From NCBI GenBank assembly GCA_038210595.1, contig JBBQWN010000003.1, positions 1-64,000 of the forward strand: a stretch of 64,000 bases of DNA. The letters run 5' to 3'. Under the pieces are notes generated by a model. The model had not been told where the DNA came from and did no database searches. It was given only the letters and a program-made list of their open reading frames with translations. Of this stretch, positions 8,260 to 17,400 are shown in pieces (position 1 is the first letter of the stretch; each line of letters begins with the position of its first letter). This DNA is from Glacieibacterium sp038210595. Lineage in GTDB: Bacteria; Pseudomonadota; Alphaproteobacteria; Sphingomonadales; Sphingomonadaceae. A program made the position numbers and the translations under genes.

Positions 8260-8539
8260 AATTTCGCGTTAATGGCCCAGACGAGACACGACCCGAAATT
8301 CTGGCCATCCACACAAGCAAGTCAAATCGCACGCCGCAAGACTCTTTCTTTACTCCGTTCGAAACCAGACGCTCCGAAATCGACCACGTCAGACCGGCTC
8401 GGTAGAAGATTAGCGCAGCCGAAAGCGCCTTGGGACAGACCTGAACAAGCGGCTAATTTCAGGAGGCAGTGATGAGCCGCTGGATGGCCGATTACGGGTC
8501 ATAATTGCCGTGAGACGTTTAGAGCAGAAGTCGGCTAGC
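8260..8539. other. Gene-free spacer between orphan gene and integrase
   Basis: A 66-codon plus-strand frame (8272-8472) exists, but it lacks a ribosome site, signal or family resemblance and is judged non-coding. No repeat or terminator stands out. Confidence 0.4.
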
Positions 8540-9760
8540 TTAGTCACGCTTTACTTTGATCAATCGCATTACCTCTGCCGACCAAGCATCTAAAGCGTGC
8601 CGCTTTTCGTCAGTGAAATGATGCCTCTGATATATGCCTGCTACGCCGGCCCGGCTGCCAGAAACGTGATTGAGGATTGCTTCGACAACTGGCTGCGTGA
8701 TGCCGAGCCGCTGCATCCCGGTGGCCGCGGTGCGTCGCAGATCGTGCGGCGTGAAGCGCTTGACGGGTCTGCCAAGCTCTTCGGTCATTGCCGTCAGCAG
8801 GCGGTCGTGAGCCTTGCCGATACCGCTTGCGCTCGCCTCGCCGTTTCCACGTGCTGGGAAAAGCTTATCGGTCTCGGCAAAAGCGGGCAGGGCGTCGAGG
8901 ATCCCCCAGGCTGCGGCCGATATATGGACAACTTGCTCAATCCCGTTTTTCGCCCTTGCAGCCGGGATCGTCCAAGCGGTGCTGCCGAACTCGCTGCGAT
9001 CAGCGTCGAACACCTCCGACCGTCGTTGCGCCGTAAGCAATAGCAGCTGAAAAGCCGGGCCAAAAGGCCATCCAAGACCATTGCAAGCGCGCCAGAAAGC
9101 CGCAATTTCGACATCGGAAAGATGACGGTCGCGAGGCTTCGATACAGCTGGGCGACCGGCATCTCGGCACGGATTACCAGGCAATCGATCGAGCTTTGGC
9201 AGCGCCCAAGAGTAGAATGCGCTCAGCTGTTGATGCACCATTCGGCCCATGCGCGGCGTTGGTCGTTCGGGGCGGCAATAGGTGACGCTCTCGACAAGGG
9301 CCGTCACGTCGCCGCGGGTAATTGCGTCTGCCTGCCGGTCACCGATCTTGGGAAGAATATAAACTCTGCCGACACGCTCGATCTCGCCTGCCGAGCGCTT
9401 CCGCCCGGCGACCTCGCGTTCGAGATATTGTGCCCAAAGCGTGCGAACCGTTCCTGCATCGGCTCCGCCGCGTCGAGGCGTCGCATGGTTGAGGGTAGGG
9501 TCCCTGCCGGCCCCGATATCGACCAACAGGCCCCGCGCCTTTCTTCGGGCGTCGGCGAGCGTGAACCGCTCGCCGTAGCTTCCGAGCGTCATATTCCGAA
9601 GCCTGCCCGCAATACGCTTGCGAAAGATAAAGGTTGGTTTGCCGCGCGCGCCGATCCGCACGCGGAGCCCCGGGACGATCTGATCTGAAATCTCGACCTG
9701 ACCAGACGCGGGTGCCTTGAGACCCGCGATTTTAGCGTCCGTAAGCCCGACCGCAGCCAT
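8540..9760 (-). CDS. int: Tyrosine recombinase/integrase, P4 type with Arm-DNA-binding domain
   Basis: Site-specific recombinase that integrates and excises the island. Its 406 residues comprise an N-terminal DUF4102 arm-binding domain (about 1-95, LTDAKIAGLKAP...GLRVRIGARGKPTFIF), a SAM-like core-binding domain (about 105-195) and the catalytic domain (about 215-385). The catalytic set is complete: R246 in TAQRRSEV, K271, H339 and R342 (HDLRR), H365 and nucleophile Y377 (GIYQRH). It faces away from the tRNA-Lys fragment 160 bp upstream, the usual layout for P4-type integrases that target tRNA 3' ends. It therefore appears active. Confidence 0.93.
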   Translation of the reverse strand: MAAVGLTDAKIAGLKAPASGQVEISDQIVPGLRVRIGARGKPTFIFRKRIAGRLRNMTLGSYGERFTLADARRKARGLLVDIGAGRDPTLNHATPRRGGADAGTVRTLWAQYLEREVAGRKRSAGEIERVGRVYILPKIGDRQADAITRGDVTALVESVTYCRPERPTPRMGRMVHQQLSAFYSWALPKLDRLPGNPCRDAGRPAVSKPRDRHLSDVEIAAFWRACNGLGWPFGPAFQLLLLTAQRRSEVFDADRSEFGSTAWTIPAARAKNGIEQVVHISAAAWGILDALPAFAETDKLFPARGNGEASASGIGKAHDRLLTAMTEELGRPVKRFTPHDLRRTAATGMQRLGITQPVVEAILNHVSGSRAGVAGIYQRHHFTDEKRHALDAWSAEVMRLIKVKRD

Positions 9761-9787
9761 TTCTGCACCCTCTGATTTCCACCCAGA

Positions 9788-9842
9788 ATATCCCGACGCT
9801 TCGTTACCTAGGTAACATTTTCGGTGGAATACCCCGGGATAT
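9788..9842. promoter_or_regulatory. Nested palindromes between integrase and att site
   Basis: A perfect 14-bp palindrome GTTACCTAGGTAAC (9803-9816) lies 43 bp upstream of the integrase ATG. It is flanked by an 8-bp inverted repeat ATATCCCG (9788-9795) and CGGGATAT (9835-9842). Between int and att, such elements are often operator sites or integrase/excisionase arm sites. The role is inferred from position only. Confidence 0.4.
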
Positions 9843-9923
9843 AATGGTCAGAATGGTACACGCGCTTTTCAATAATTCAAGCACTTAAGACAATATGAGA
9901 CGCAGCGGAATACCGTCCGATGC

Positions 9924-9970
9924 GACTTTTAATCAGTAGGTCGCGGGTTCGAATCCCGCAGGGCTCACCA
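9924..9970 (+). repeat. Attachment-site copy: 3' part of a tRNA-Lys gene
   Basis: The 47 bp contain the anticodon loop ctTTTaa with the 3' anticodon strand, variable loop, T-arm GCGGGTTCGAATCCCGC, acceptor strand GGGCTCA and an encoded CCA, as in tRNA-Lys(TTT). The upstream bases do not supply the D-arm or the matching 5' acceptor strand TGAGCCC, so this is not a functional tRNA. It marks the crossover region left when an element integrated into the 3' end of a tRNA-Lys gene. The stop codon of mmsB lies 2 nt beyond, so the chromosome resumes immediately. Confidence 0.75.
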
Positions 9971-9971
9971 T

Positions 9972-10862
9972 TCATTTCGGACGCCAGCTGCCGTCGAGCA
10001 GCTTGATGATGCCGGAAAAGTCGTGCGCGCTGCCGCCGAGGCCCGCGAACATCTGGTAGAGCGCCTCCGCCTGCGCCCCCATCGGCACGCTCGCCCCCGC
10101 ACCGGCGGCCGCCTCCAGCGCGAGCTTCAGGTCCTTGAGCATCAGCCCGGCGCCAAAGCCGCCCTGATAATCGCGATTCGACGGTGCCGCCGGCACCGGG
10201 CCTGGTACCGGGCAATAGCTGGTCATCGACCACGACTGGCCGCTCGCCTTGGAACTGATGTCGAAGAATGTCTGCGCGTCGAGGCCGAGCTTGTTGGCCA
10301 GCACGAACGCCTCGCAGGTGGCGACCATCGTCGCCCCCAGGATCATGTTGTTGCAGATCTTGGCGGCTTGACCCATGCCCGGCCCGCCGGCGTGGATGAC
10401 CGCTTTGCCCATCGCCGCGAGGATCGGCCGGGCGCGCGCGAAGCCGTCGTCCGGGCCGCCGACCATGAAGGTCAGCGTGCCGCCGGTCGCCGCCGCGGTG
10501 CCGCCGGAGACCGGCGCGTCGACCATGGTCAGGCCCCGCGACGCGGCGTCCGCGGCGACCGCCTTGGCGGTGGCGACGTCGATGGTCGAACAGTCGATCA
10601 AAATGGTCTCGCGGGTCGCGGCCGCGAACACCTCGTCCTCGTAGACCGCGCGGACATGCTTGCCGGCCGGCAGCATCGTGACCACCGCATCCGCCTCGCC
10701 GACCGCCTGGGTCGCGGACCCGGCCCGGTGGCAGCCGTCGGCGACGCCCCGCTCCAGCGCCGCCTCGCTGAGATCATAGGCACAGACCGAATGGCCGGCC
10801 TTCGCCAGGTTGGCGGCCATGCCCGAGCCCATGTGGCCAAGCCCGATGAAGGCGATCCTCAT
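9972..10862 (-). CDS. mmsB: 3-hydroxyisobutyrate dehydrogenase
   Basis: Oxidises 3-hydroxyisobutyrate to methylmalonate semialdehyde with NAD+ in valine degradation. Its 296 residues show the Rossmann motif GLGHMG (7-12), the substrate-binding DAPVSGGTAAA segment (about 115-125), and the catalytic motif GGPGMGQAAKICNN with K168 and N172. The C-terminal helical domain is complete (FGAGLMLKDLKLAL). Its start lies 4 nt after the mmsA stop, so mmsA-mmsB form an operon on the minus strand. The gene is intact although the island att site begins 2 nt past its stop. Confidence 0.95.
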   Translation of the reverse strand: MRIAFIGLGHMGSGMAANLAKAGHSVCAYDLSEAALERGVADGCHRAGSATQAVGEADAVVTMLPAGKHVRAVYEDEVFAAATRETILIDCSTIDVATAKAVAADAASRGLTMVDAPVSGGTAAATGGTLTFMVGGPDDGFARARPILAAMGKAVIHAGGPGMGQAAKICNNMILGATMVATCEAFVLANKLGLDAQTFFDISSKASGQSWSMTSYCPVPGPVPAAPSNRDYQGGFGAGLMLKDLKLALEAAAGAGASVPMGAQAEALYQMFAGLGGSAHDFSGIIKLLDGSWRPK

Positions 10863-10866
10863 GCGC

Positions 10867-12366
10867 TCAGCCCATCGTCGGGATGACGAAGCTCGAATCG
10901 GCGAGCACGCCGCCCGCCGGCCAGCGCTGGGTCACCGTCTTGACCTTGGTCCAGAAGCGCACGCCTTCGGGACCGTGCTGATTATGGTCGCCGAAGCCGG
11001 AACGCTTCCAGCCGCCGAACGTGTGATAGGCGACCGGTACCGGGATCGGCACGTTGATGCCGACCATGCCGACCTCGACGTTCGCCGCGAAGTCGCGCGC
11101 CGCCGCACCGTTGCGGGTGTAGATCGCGACGCCGTTGCCGTACTGGTGCCGCGAGGGCAGGGCGGTCGCTTCTTCCAGCGTCTCGGCATGGACGATCTGC
11201 AGCACGGGGCCGAAGATCTCCTCCTGATACGACTTCATAGCCGGCAGGACATGGTCGAACATCGTCGGCCCGATGAAAAAGCCCTCCTCATGGCCCTGCA
11301 GCGCGAAGCCGCGGCCGTCGACGACCAGCTCCGCGCCCTCGTCGACGCCCATCTGGATGTAGCCCTCGATCCGGCTGCGGTGCGCTGCGGTGACCACCGG
11401 GCCGTAATGCGCATCGCGGTCGGTCGACACACCGACCCTTAGCGCGGCGATGGCGGGCAGCATCTTCTCGCGCAGGCTGAGCGCGGTCTTCTCGCCGACC
11501 GGCACGACCACGGGCAGGGCCATGCAGCGCTCGCCCGCGCTGCCGAACGCCGCGCCCGACAGGTCCGCCACCACCTGCTCCATGTCCGCGTCGGGCATGA
11601 TGATGCCATGGTTCTTGGCGCCGCCCATCGCCTGGACGCGTTTGTGGTTGGCGCTCCCGGTCGAGAATACATGATGCGCGATATCCGACGACCCGACGAA
11701 GCTGACCGCCTTGACGACGGGCGAGTGCAGGAGCGCGTCGACCGCTTCCTTGTCGCCGTTGACGACGTTTAGCACGCCCGGCGGCGCGCCCGCCTCCATC
11801 ATCAGCCGGCCCAGCGCGACCGGCAGCGACGGGTCGCGCTCCGAGGGCTTCAGGACGAAGCTGTTGCCGCAGGCGATGGCGACGCCGAACATCCACATCG
11901 GGATCATGCCCGGGAAGTTGAACGGCGTGATGCCGGCGCCGACGCCGAGCGGCACCCGCATCGAATAGACGTCGATGCCCGGGCCGGCGCCTTGCGTGTA
12001 TTCGCCCTTCAGCAGGTGCGGGATGCCGCAGGCGAACTCGATGACCTCGAGGCCGCGCTGGATGTCGCCCTTGCTGTCGGCGACGACCTTGCCGTGTTCG
12101 CTCGACAGCAGCTCGGCGAGGCTCTCGATATCGCGCTCGACCAGCCGCTTGAACTCGAACAGGACGCGCGCCCGGCGCTGCGGGTTGGTCGCGCCCCAGC
12201 CGACCTGGGCCCTGGCGGCGTCGGCGATGGCGGCATCGACCTCTGCCGTGCTGGCCAGCTGCACCCGCGCCTGCACCCGGCCGGTGTTGGGATCGAACAC
12301 GTCGGCAAAACGCCCCGACGTGCCGCGGACACTCTCGCCGCTGATGAAATGGTCGATCTCGCGCAT
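10867..12366 (-). CDS. mmsA: Methylmalonate-semialdehyde dehydrogenase (CoA-acylating)
   Basis: Converts methylmalonate semialdehyde, CoA and NAD+ to propionyl-CoA, the last specific step of valine degradation and also used in inositol catabolism. Its 499 residues show the aldehyde dehydrogenase fold with FNFPGMIPMWM, the NAD-binding FVGSSDIA and the nucleophile C281 in GERCMALP, the MMSDH version of the motif. The start at 12366 gives the standard N-terminus IDHFISGE; upstream in-frame codons look non-coding. It lies directly upstream of mmsB. Confidence 0.95.
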   Translation of the reverse strand: MREIDHFISGESVRGTSGRFADVFDPNTGRVQARVQLASTAEVDAAIADAARAQVGWGATNPQRRARVLFEFKRLVERDIESLAELLSSEHGKVVADSKGDIQRGLEVIEFACGIPHLLKGEYTQGAGPGIDVYSMRVPLGVGAGITPFNFPGMIPMWMFGVAIACGNSFVLKPSERDPSLPVALGRLMMEAGAPPGVLNVVNGDKEAVDALLHSPVVKAVSFVGSSDIAHHVFSTGSANHKRVQAMGGAKNHGIIMPDADMEQVVADLSGAAFGSAGERCMALPVVVPVGEKTALSLREKMLPAIAALRVGVSTDRDAHYGPVVTAAHRSRIEGYIQMGVDEGAELVVDGRGFALQGHEEGFFIGPTMFDHVLPAMKSYQEEIFGPVLQIVHAETLEEATALPSRHQYGNGVAIYTRNGAAARDFAANVEVGMVGINVPIPVPVAYHTFGGWKRSGFGDHNQHGPEGVRFWTKVKTVTQRWPAGGVLADSSFVIPTMG

Positions 12367-12443
12367 GGCTTCCGCTCCCGGCCGGTCTTCATGCCGGCAA
12401 CGCGGGGCTCGTCCCACGCCCGGCGCGGCCAAACAAGCGGGAA

Positions 12444-12959
12444 TCAGCTGTCGTCGTCGCCGGTCAGGGTCACCGTGCCGCTGGTCTGGCCACCCGCCGC
12501 GGCGACCCGGTAGGCAACGGTCTTCTCACCTTTTGTGCCGCCGAGACCGCTGGTGCTGCGCGCTACGGTCCAGCCCTTGTCCCTGGCCTGCGTGGCGGCG
12601 TGGGTCAGGACCGCGTCGGGGGTCCCCGGACTGACGAAGCTGATCGTCACGACGCCGTGCTTGTCGCCGGCCTTCTCGCTGGCGACCACCTTCATCCCAC
12701 GGACCTTGGAGCCGGGCAGCAGCTTCATGCCGTCGATGTCGAAGTCCTTGCCGCCCATTTCCAGACCCGGAATGTCAATCGAGGCCTTGAACTTGTCGGT
12801 GTCGATCTTGAAGCCGCTCTCGCCACCGACCGCGGCGACCGCCTTGCTGTCGTCGGTGATAACGACAGTCTTGCTAACCGTCCGGTCCTCGTCGTTGCTG
12901 GCACTGCAGGCCGCGAGCAGGGGCAGGACAATGAACAGCGGGATCAGGCGCACGGGCAA
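12444..12959 (-). CDS. Small lipoprotein of unknown function
   Basis: A 171-residue protein with a lipoprotein signal peptide (lipobox LLAAC at residues 14-18), so probably membrane-anchored in the periplasm. The mature part is soluble and rich in Lys, Asp and Gly, with repeated GxxxDIDGMKLLPG-like beta segments and a Gly/Thr-rich C-terminus ending in GDDDS. I do not recognise a family. It lies between the valine genes and the efflux operon on the same strand but has its own spacing, so it may be a separate unit. Confidence 0.7.
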   Translation of the reverse strand: MPVRLIPLFIVLPLLAACSASNDEDRTVSKTVVITDDSKAVAAVGGESGFKIDTDKFKASIDIPGLEMGGKDFDIDGMKLLPGSKVRGMKVVASEKAGDKHGVVTISFVSPGTPDAVLTHAATQARDKGWTVARSTSGLGGTKGEKTVAYRVAAAGGQTSGTVTLTGDDDS

Positions 12960-12985
12960 TACTCCTTGTGTATTACCATGCTATA

Positions 12986-14491
12986 TCACTTGGGCGACGG
13001 CGTCGCAACTTGCCATGGCAGGGGCTGCACGACCGGCTCAGGTGCTGCCTCCCAGCCGCCGCCGAGCGCTTTGAACACCGCGATCTGGTTGGTCACCAGC
13101 TGCGCGTCCGACGCAGCGAGATCGGCATTGGCGGTGCTCAGCGTACGCTCCGCGTCGAGCACGTCGATAAAGCTCTGCGCGCCGGCCCCGTAGCGCAGGC
13201 GGACGATGCGGACGGCTTCCGCGCTTTGGTCGCGCGCCGCGCGCAGGGCGTCATTACGATCGCGCTCGCCGGCGTAGCTGGCCAGCGCCTCCTCGGTTTC
13301 CTGCAGCGCGGCCAGCACGGTGCCGTCATAGGTTGCTACCGCGGCCTCGGCGCTTGCCTTGGCCTGTTTGATGCGCGCCAGGACGACGGAGATGTTGGGG
13401 AAGCTCCAGCTCAGCAGCGGCCCAATATTATAGGCGACGCTCGAACTCTTGCCGAGGTCGCCGACCTTGAAGGCCGAGCTCGAGACGCCGCCACCGATGG
13501 TGATGCGCGGAAACAGGTCGGCCTTGGCGACGCCGATGCGCGCGGTCTCGGCGGCAAAGCGGCGGTCGGCCTCCCTGATGTCGGGGCGCCGGCGGAGCAG
13601 GGCTCCCCCGTCGCCGACGGGCAGCGGGCGGGCGAGCACCGGTGCCCTGGTGCAGGCGTTCGCCTCGGGAATGACGGTTTCCGGGGTCTGTCCGGTCAGC
13701 ACCGCGAGCCGGTAGAGTCCGCTCTGCCGCGCCGCGACGAAGCGAGGCACGGTGGCGCGCGTCGTCTCGAGCTGGGCGCGGGCGCGGGCGACGTCGAGCG
13801 GGGTGCCGCGGCCGGCGGTGTAGAGGCGTTCGGTCAGATCGAAGGTCTGGCGCTGCACCTCAAACGAGTTCTTCGCTACCGCGATCTGCGCCGCCGCCGA
13901 ACAGGCGTCGGCATAGGCGCGGGCGGTTTCGGCGGCGACGGTGATTCGTGTGGTGTCGCGGGCCGCAGCCAGCGCCTCGTAATCGGCGCGGGAAGCCTGG
14001 ATCAGCCGCGTGATGCGACCGAACAGGTCGATCTCGTAGCTGACGTCGAGCCCGGCCGAATAGACGTCGCTCTGGAACGTCTCGCGCGGCTTGGCCGGGG
14101 TGCCGCTGTTTCCCGTGGCCCCGCCGCCGAACGTGGCGCCGCTCGACTGGTAGCCGCCGAACCTTCTATATTCGGCACTGCCCGAGGTCGTCGTGGTCGG
14201 CAATCGGCCGGCGCGCGATTCGCTTAGCACGGCGCGGGCGCGACGCAGATTGGCATTCGCGATACGAATGTCGGTGTTGTTGAGGAAGGCCTGCTCGATC
14301 AACCGATCGAGCAAGGGGTCGTTGTAGAGCCGCCACCACACTGACGGTGCATCGCTCTGGTCGAAGACGACCCGCGCCGCTGCGTCGAACTTCCCCGATG
14401 CGCCCCGTGGGCCGATCGCCGGGTGGTAGTTGGGCCCGACAGCGCAGGCGGCGAGCGACAGGATAGCGGCCCCGGCCGCAATGCGCTTCAT
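12986..14491 (-). CDS. RND efflux outer-membrane lipoprotein (NodT/OprM family)
   Basis: TolC-like outer-membrane channel of a tripartite efflux pump. Its 501 residues begin with a lipoprotein signal (SLAAC, acylated Cys at about 16) followed by VGPNYHPA, the typical NodT/OprM N-terminus. Two OEP repeats follow, with long amphipathic helices (about 65-270 and 280-470). Landmarks include WWRLYNDPLLDRLI and RRPDIREADRRFAAETARIG. Its ATG overlaps the RND pump stop (ATGA), placing it last in the adaptor-pump-channel operon. Confidence 0.92.
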   Translation of the reverse strand: MKRIAAGAAILSLAACAVGPNYHPAIGPRGASGKFDAAARVVFDQSDAPSVWWRLYNDPLLDRLIEQAFLNNTDIRIANANLRRARAVLSESRAGRLPTTTTSGSAEYRRFGGYQSSGATFGGGATGNSGTPAKPRETFQSDVYSAGLDVSYEIDLFGRITRLIQASRADYEALAAARDTTRITVAAETARAYADACSAAAQIAVAKNSFEVQRQTFDLTERLYTAGRGTPLDVARARAQLETTRATVPRFVAARQSGLYRLAVLTGQTPETVIPEANACTRAPVLARPLPVGDGGALLRRRPDIREADRRFAAETARIGVAKADLFPRITIGGGVSSSAFKVGDLGKSSSVAYNIGPLLSWSFPNISVVLARIKQAKASAEAAVATYDGTVLAALQETEEALASYAGERDRNDALRAARDQSAEAVRIVRLRYGAGAQSFIDVLDAERTLSTANADLAASDAQLVTNQIAVFKALGGGWEAAPEPVVQPLPWQVATPSPK

Positions 14492-17400
14492 TCGGCCGGC
14501 TCCGGCTGCGGCGCGGGCAGCCGCCTGGGGCCATCGGCGTCGCGATGCCGGCTCGGCAGCTTCGACTGCAGCCAGCTGGCGATCACATAGAAGACCGGCG
14601 TGAAGATCAGGCCGAACACGGTCACGCCGATCATGCCGAAGAATACCGCAGTACCAAGCGCCTGGCGCATCTCGGCGCCGGGGCCACTGGCAAATACCAG
14701 TGGCAGCACGCCGAGAATGAAGGCGAAGCTGGTCATCAAGATCGGGCGCAGACGGGTGCGCGCGGCGCTTTCGGCGGCCTGCCAGCGATCTTCGCCGCGC
14801 TCCTCCGCCTGCTTGGCGAATTCGACGATCAGAATGGCGTTCTTGGCCGCCAGCCCTACCAGCACGACAAGACCGATCTGGGTCAGGATGTTGTTGTCAA
14901 AGCCGCGCAGGTTGACGCCGAGGATCGCTGCCAGCAGGCACATCGGCACAATCAGGATCACCGCCAGCGGCAGGGTCAGCGATTCGTACTGCGCCGCCAG
15001 CAGCAGGAACACGAACACCACGGCGAGGGCAAACACGACGGTCGCCGTATTACCCTGCGTTTTCTGCTGGTAGGCAAGCTCGGTCCATTCGAAGCCGAAG
15101 CCAGCCGGCAGCGTCTTTGCCGCCAATTGTTCCATGGCGTTCAGCGCCTGGCCGGACGAGAAGCCGGGCTTGGTATCGCCCTGCAATTCGGCGGCCGGAT
15201 AGAGGTTGTGGCGCACGACGCGATAGGGACCGGCGTCGTCCTTCAATGTCGCCACCGAACCGATCGGCACCATGGTGCCCGATGCCGATCGAACCTTCAG
15301 GTTCACGATGTCGGAGGGTTGGGCGCGATAGGGGGCGTCGGCCTGGGCGGTGACGCGGTAGGTGCGGCCGAACAGGTTGATATCGTTGATGTATGTCGAG
15401 CCGAGATAGGTCTGGAGCGTGGCGAAGATATCGGACGGGTTAACGCCCAGCTGTTCCGCCTTCTGGCGGTCGATGTCGGCATAGATGCGCGGCGTGCCGG
15501 TGTTGTAGAGCGTGAACACCGACGTCAGGCCTTCCGTCTGGTTGGCCTGGATCATCATTGCCGTAGTCGCCGCCTCGAGCGCGCGCGGACCGTTGGAGCC
15601 GCGGTCCTGGACCATCATCTTGAACCCGCCGCCGGTGCCGATGCCGCGCACCGGCGGCGGCGGGATGACCAGCAAATTGGCCGCGTCGATGCTGCTGAAT
15701 TTCTTGCGCAGGTCGCCGAGGATCGAGGCGCCGGTCTGGTGATTGTCCTTGCGCACCGCATAGTCGTCGAGTGCCAGGAACATGGTGCCGGCGTTCGGCG
15801 CGTTCGAGAAGCTCGCCCCGTCGAGGCCGGCGATGTTGACGACATGGTGGACACCCTTGACGGTCAGCGCGTCCTTGACCGCCGCCTGCATGACCGCGTT
15901 GGTGCGTTCGAGCGTCGCGCCCGGCGGCATCTGGACGACGCCGATCAGATATCCCTGGTCCTGCGCCGGGATGAAGCCGGTCGGCGTAGCGCTGAAGCGC
16001 CAGCCGGCGAGGCCGAGCAGGACAACGTAGATGACCAGGATGACGCCGATAAACCGTACCGTGCGGGCGGTCAGCCGGCCATAGCGGTCCGACAGCCAGT
16101 CAAAGCCGCGGTTGAAGCCATTGGCGGCGCGTTGCACCGGCGCAAACCAGCCGTGCGGTTTGTCATGCTCGTCCATGTGCGGCTTGAACAGCAGCGCCGC
16201 GAGCGCCGGCGACAGGGTCAGCGACACCACGCACGAGATCAGCGTCGCCGCCGATATGGTCAGCGCGAACTGCTTGTAGAACTGCCCCGAAATGCCGCTG
16301 ATGAACGCCGTCGGCACGAATACCGCGCACAAGGTCAGCGCAATCGCGACCAGCGCGCCGCCGACTTCGTCCATCGTCGCGAACGCGGCATCGTGCGGGC
16401 TGAGCCCGTTGCGCAACTCGCGCTCGACATTCTCGACGACGACGATGGCGTCGTCGACGACGATGCCGATCGCCAGTACCAGACCGAACAGCGACAGGTT
16501 GTTGAGGCTGTAGCCAAAGGCCGCCATGACCGCGAACGTGCCGATCAGCGACACCGGGATGGCGAGCACCGGGATCAGCGCGGCGCGCCAGTTCTGCAGG
16601 AATACGAGCACCACCAGCACGACCAGCGCGATCGCCTCGATCAGTGTCTCCTGGACGCTGTCGATCGACTTCCGCACATATTCGGTGGGGTTGTAGGGGA
16701 TTGAATAGGCGACGCCGGGCGGGAAGCTCTTCTTCGCTTCCTCCATCGTAGCGATAATCTTTTCGGCGGTGGCGAGCGCGTTCGAGCCCGGCAGCTGGGT
16801 AATCCCGAGGCCGATACCGGGGGTGGCGTTGACATAGGCCCGGGTGCCGTAATCCTGGGCGCCGACCTCCACCCGCGCGACATCGCTGATCCGGGTCAGC
16901 GCGCCGGTCGTATCCCGCTTGATGACGATGTCGCCGAACTGCTCCGGCGTGGTCAGCCTGCCCTGGGTCTGCACGCTCAGCTCGAACCCGGAGCCGCCGC
17001 GCGAATAGGGCGGCGCGCCAACGCTGCCGGCCGCGACCTGGACGTTCTGACTGCGCAGCGCATTGACGATATCGCCAGCGTTCAGGTCGCGTGCTGCGGC
17101 CTTTTCGGGGTCAATCCAGATCCGCATCGCATAGTCGCGCGCTCCGAATATGTTGATGCCGCCGATGCCCTGCAGCCGCAGTAGCTTGTCGCGCACCTGC
17201 AGAGTTGCATAGTTAGACAGATACTGGATGTCGTGGCTGCCGTCGGGCGAGGTCAGGAACACCGCCATCAGGATGTCGGGCGTATTCTTGCGCGTCGTCA
17301 CACCGAGCGCGCGGACGGTGTCGGGCAGGCGCGGCTCGGCTGAGGCGACGCGGTTCTGCACCAGCACCTGGGCGGTGTCGAGATTGGTGCCCAGCTTGAA

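Larger units (their letters stand above)
1..9970. mobile_element. Right-hand part of an integrated conjugative or mobilizable island
   Basis: The segment is bracketed by a conjugative relaxase gene (TraA) at the left window edge and, on the right, by a tyrosine integrase followed by a 47-bp tRNA-Lys 3' fragment ending in CCA. Elements that use the 3' end of a tRNA gene as attB leave such a fragment at one end, with the intact tRNA at the other, which would lie left of this window. The interior mixes an apparently intact operon, two gene relics and an AT-richer orphan gene, as expected for accessory DNA. The left border is not visible, and part of 2.5-6.9 kb could be older chromosomal material. 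Confidence 0.6.

Noticed and set aside
8272..8472. 66-codon ORF before the integrase
   Set aside because: No ribosome site, signal, domain or coding bias; treated as spacer.
9924..9970. Functional tRNA-Lys gene
   Set aside because: The 5' acceptor strand, D-arm and half of the anticodon stem are missing, so it is an attachment-site fragment only.
14545..16704. Plus-strand frame of 719 codons opposite the RND pump
   Set aside because: Its composition (Arg, Gln, His rich, no domains) is that of an antisense shadow; the minus strand encodes an intact RND permease.
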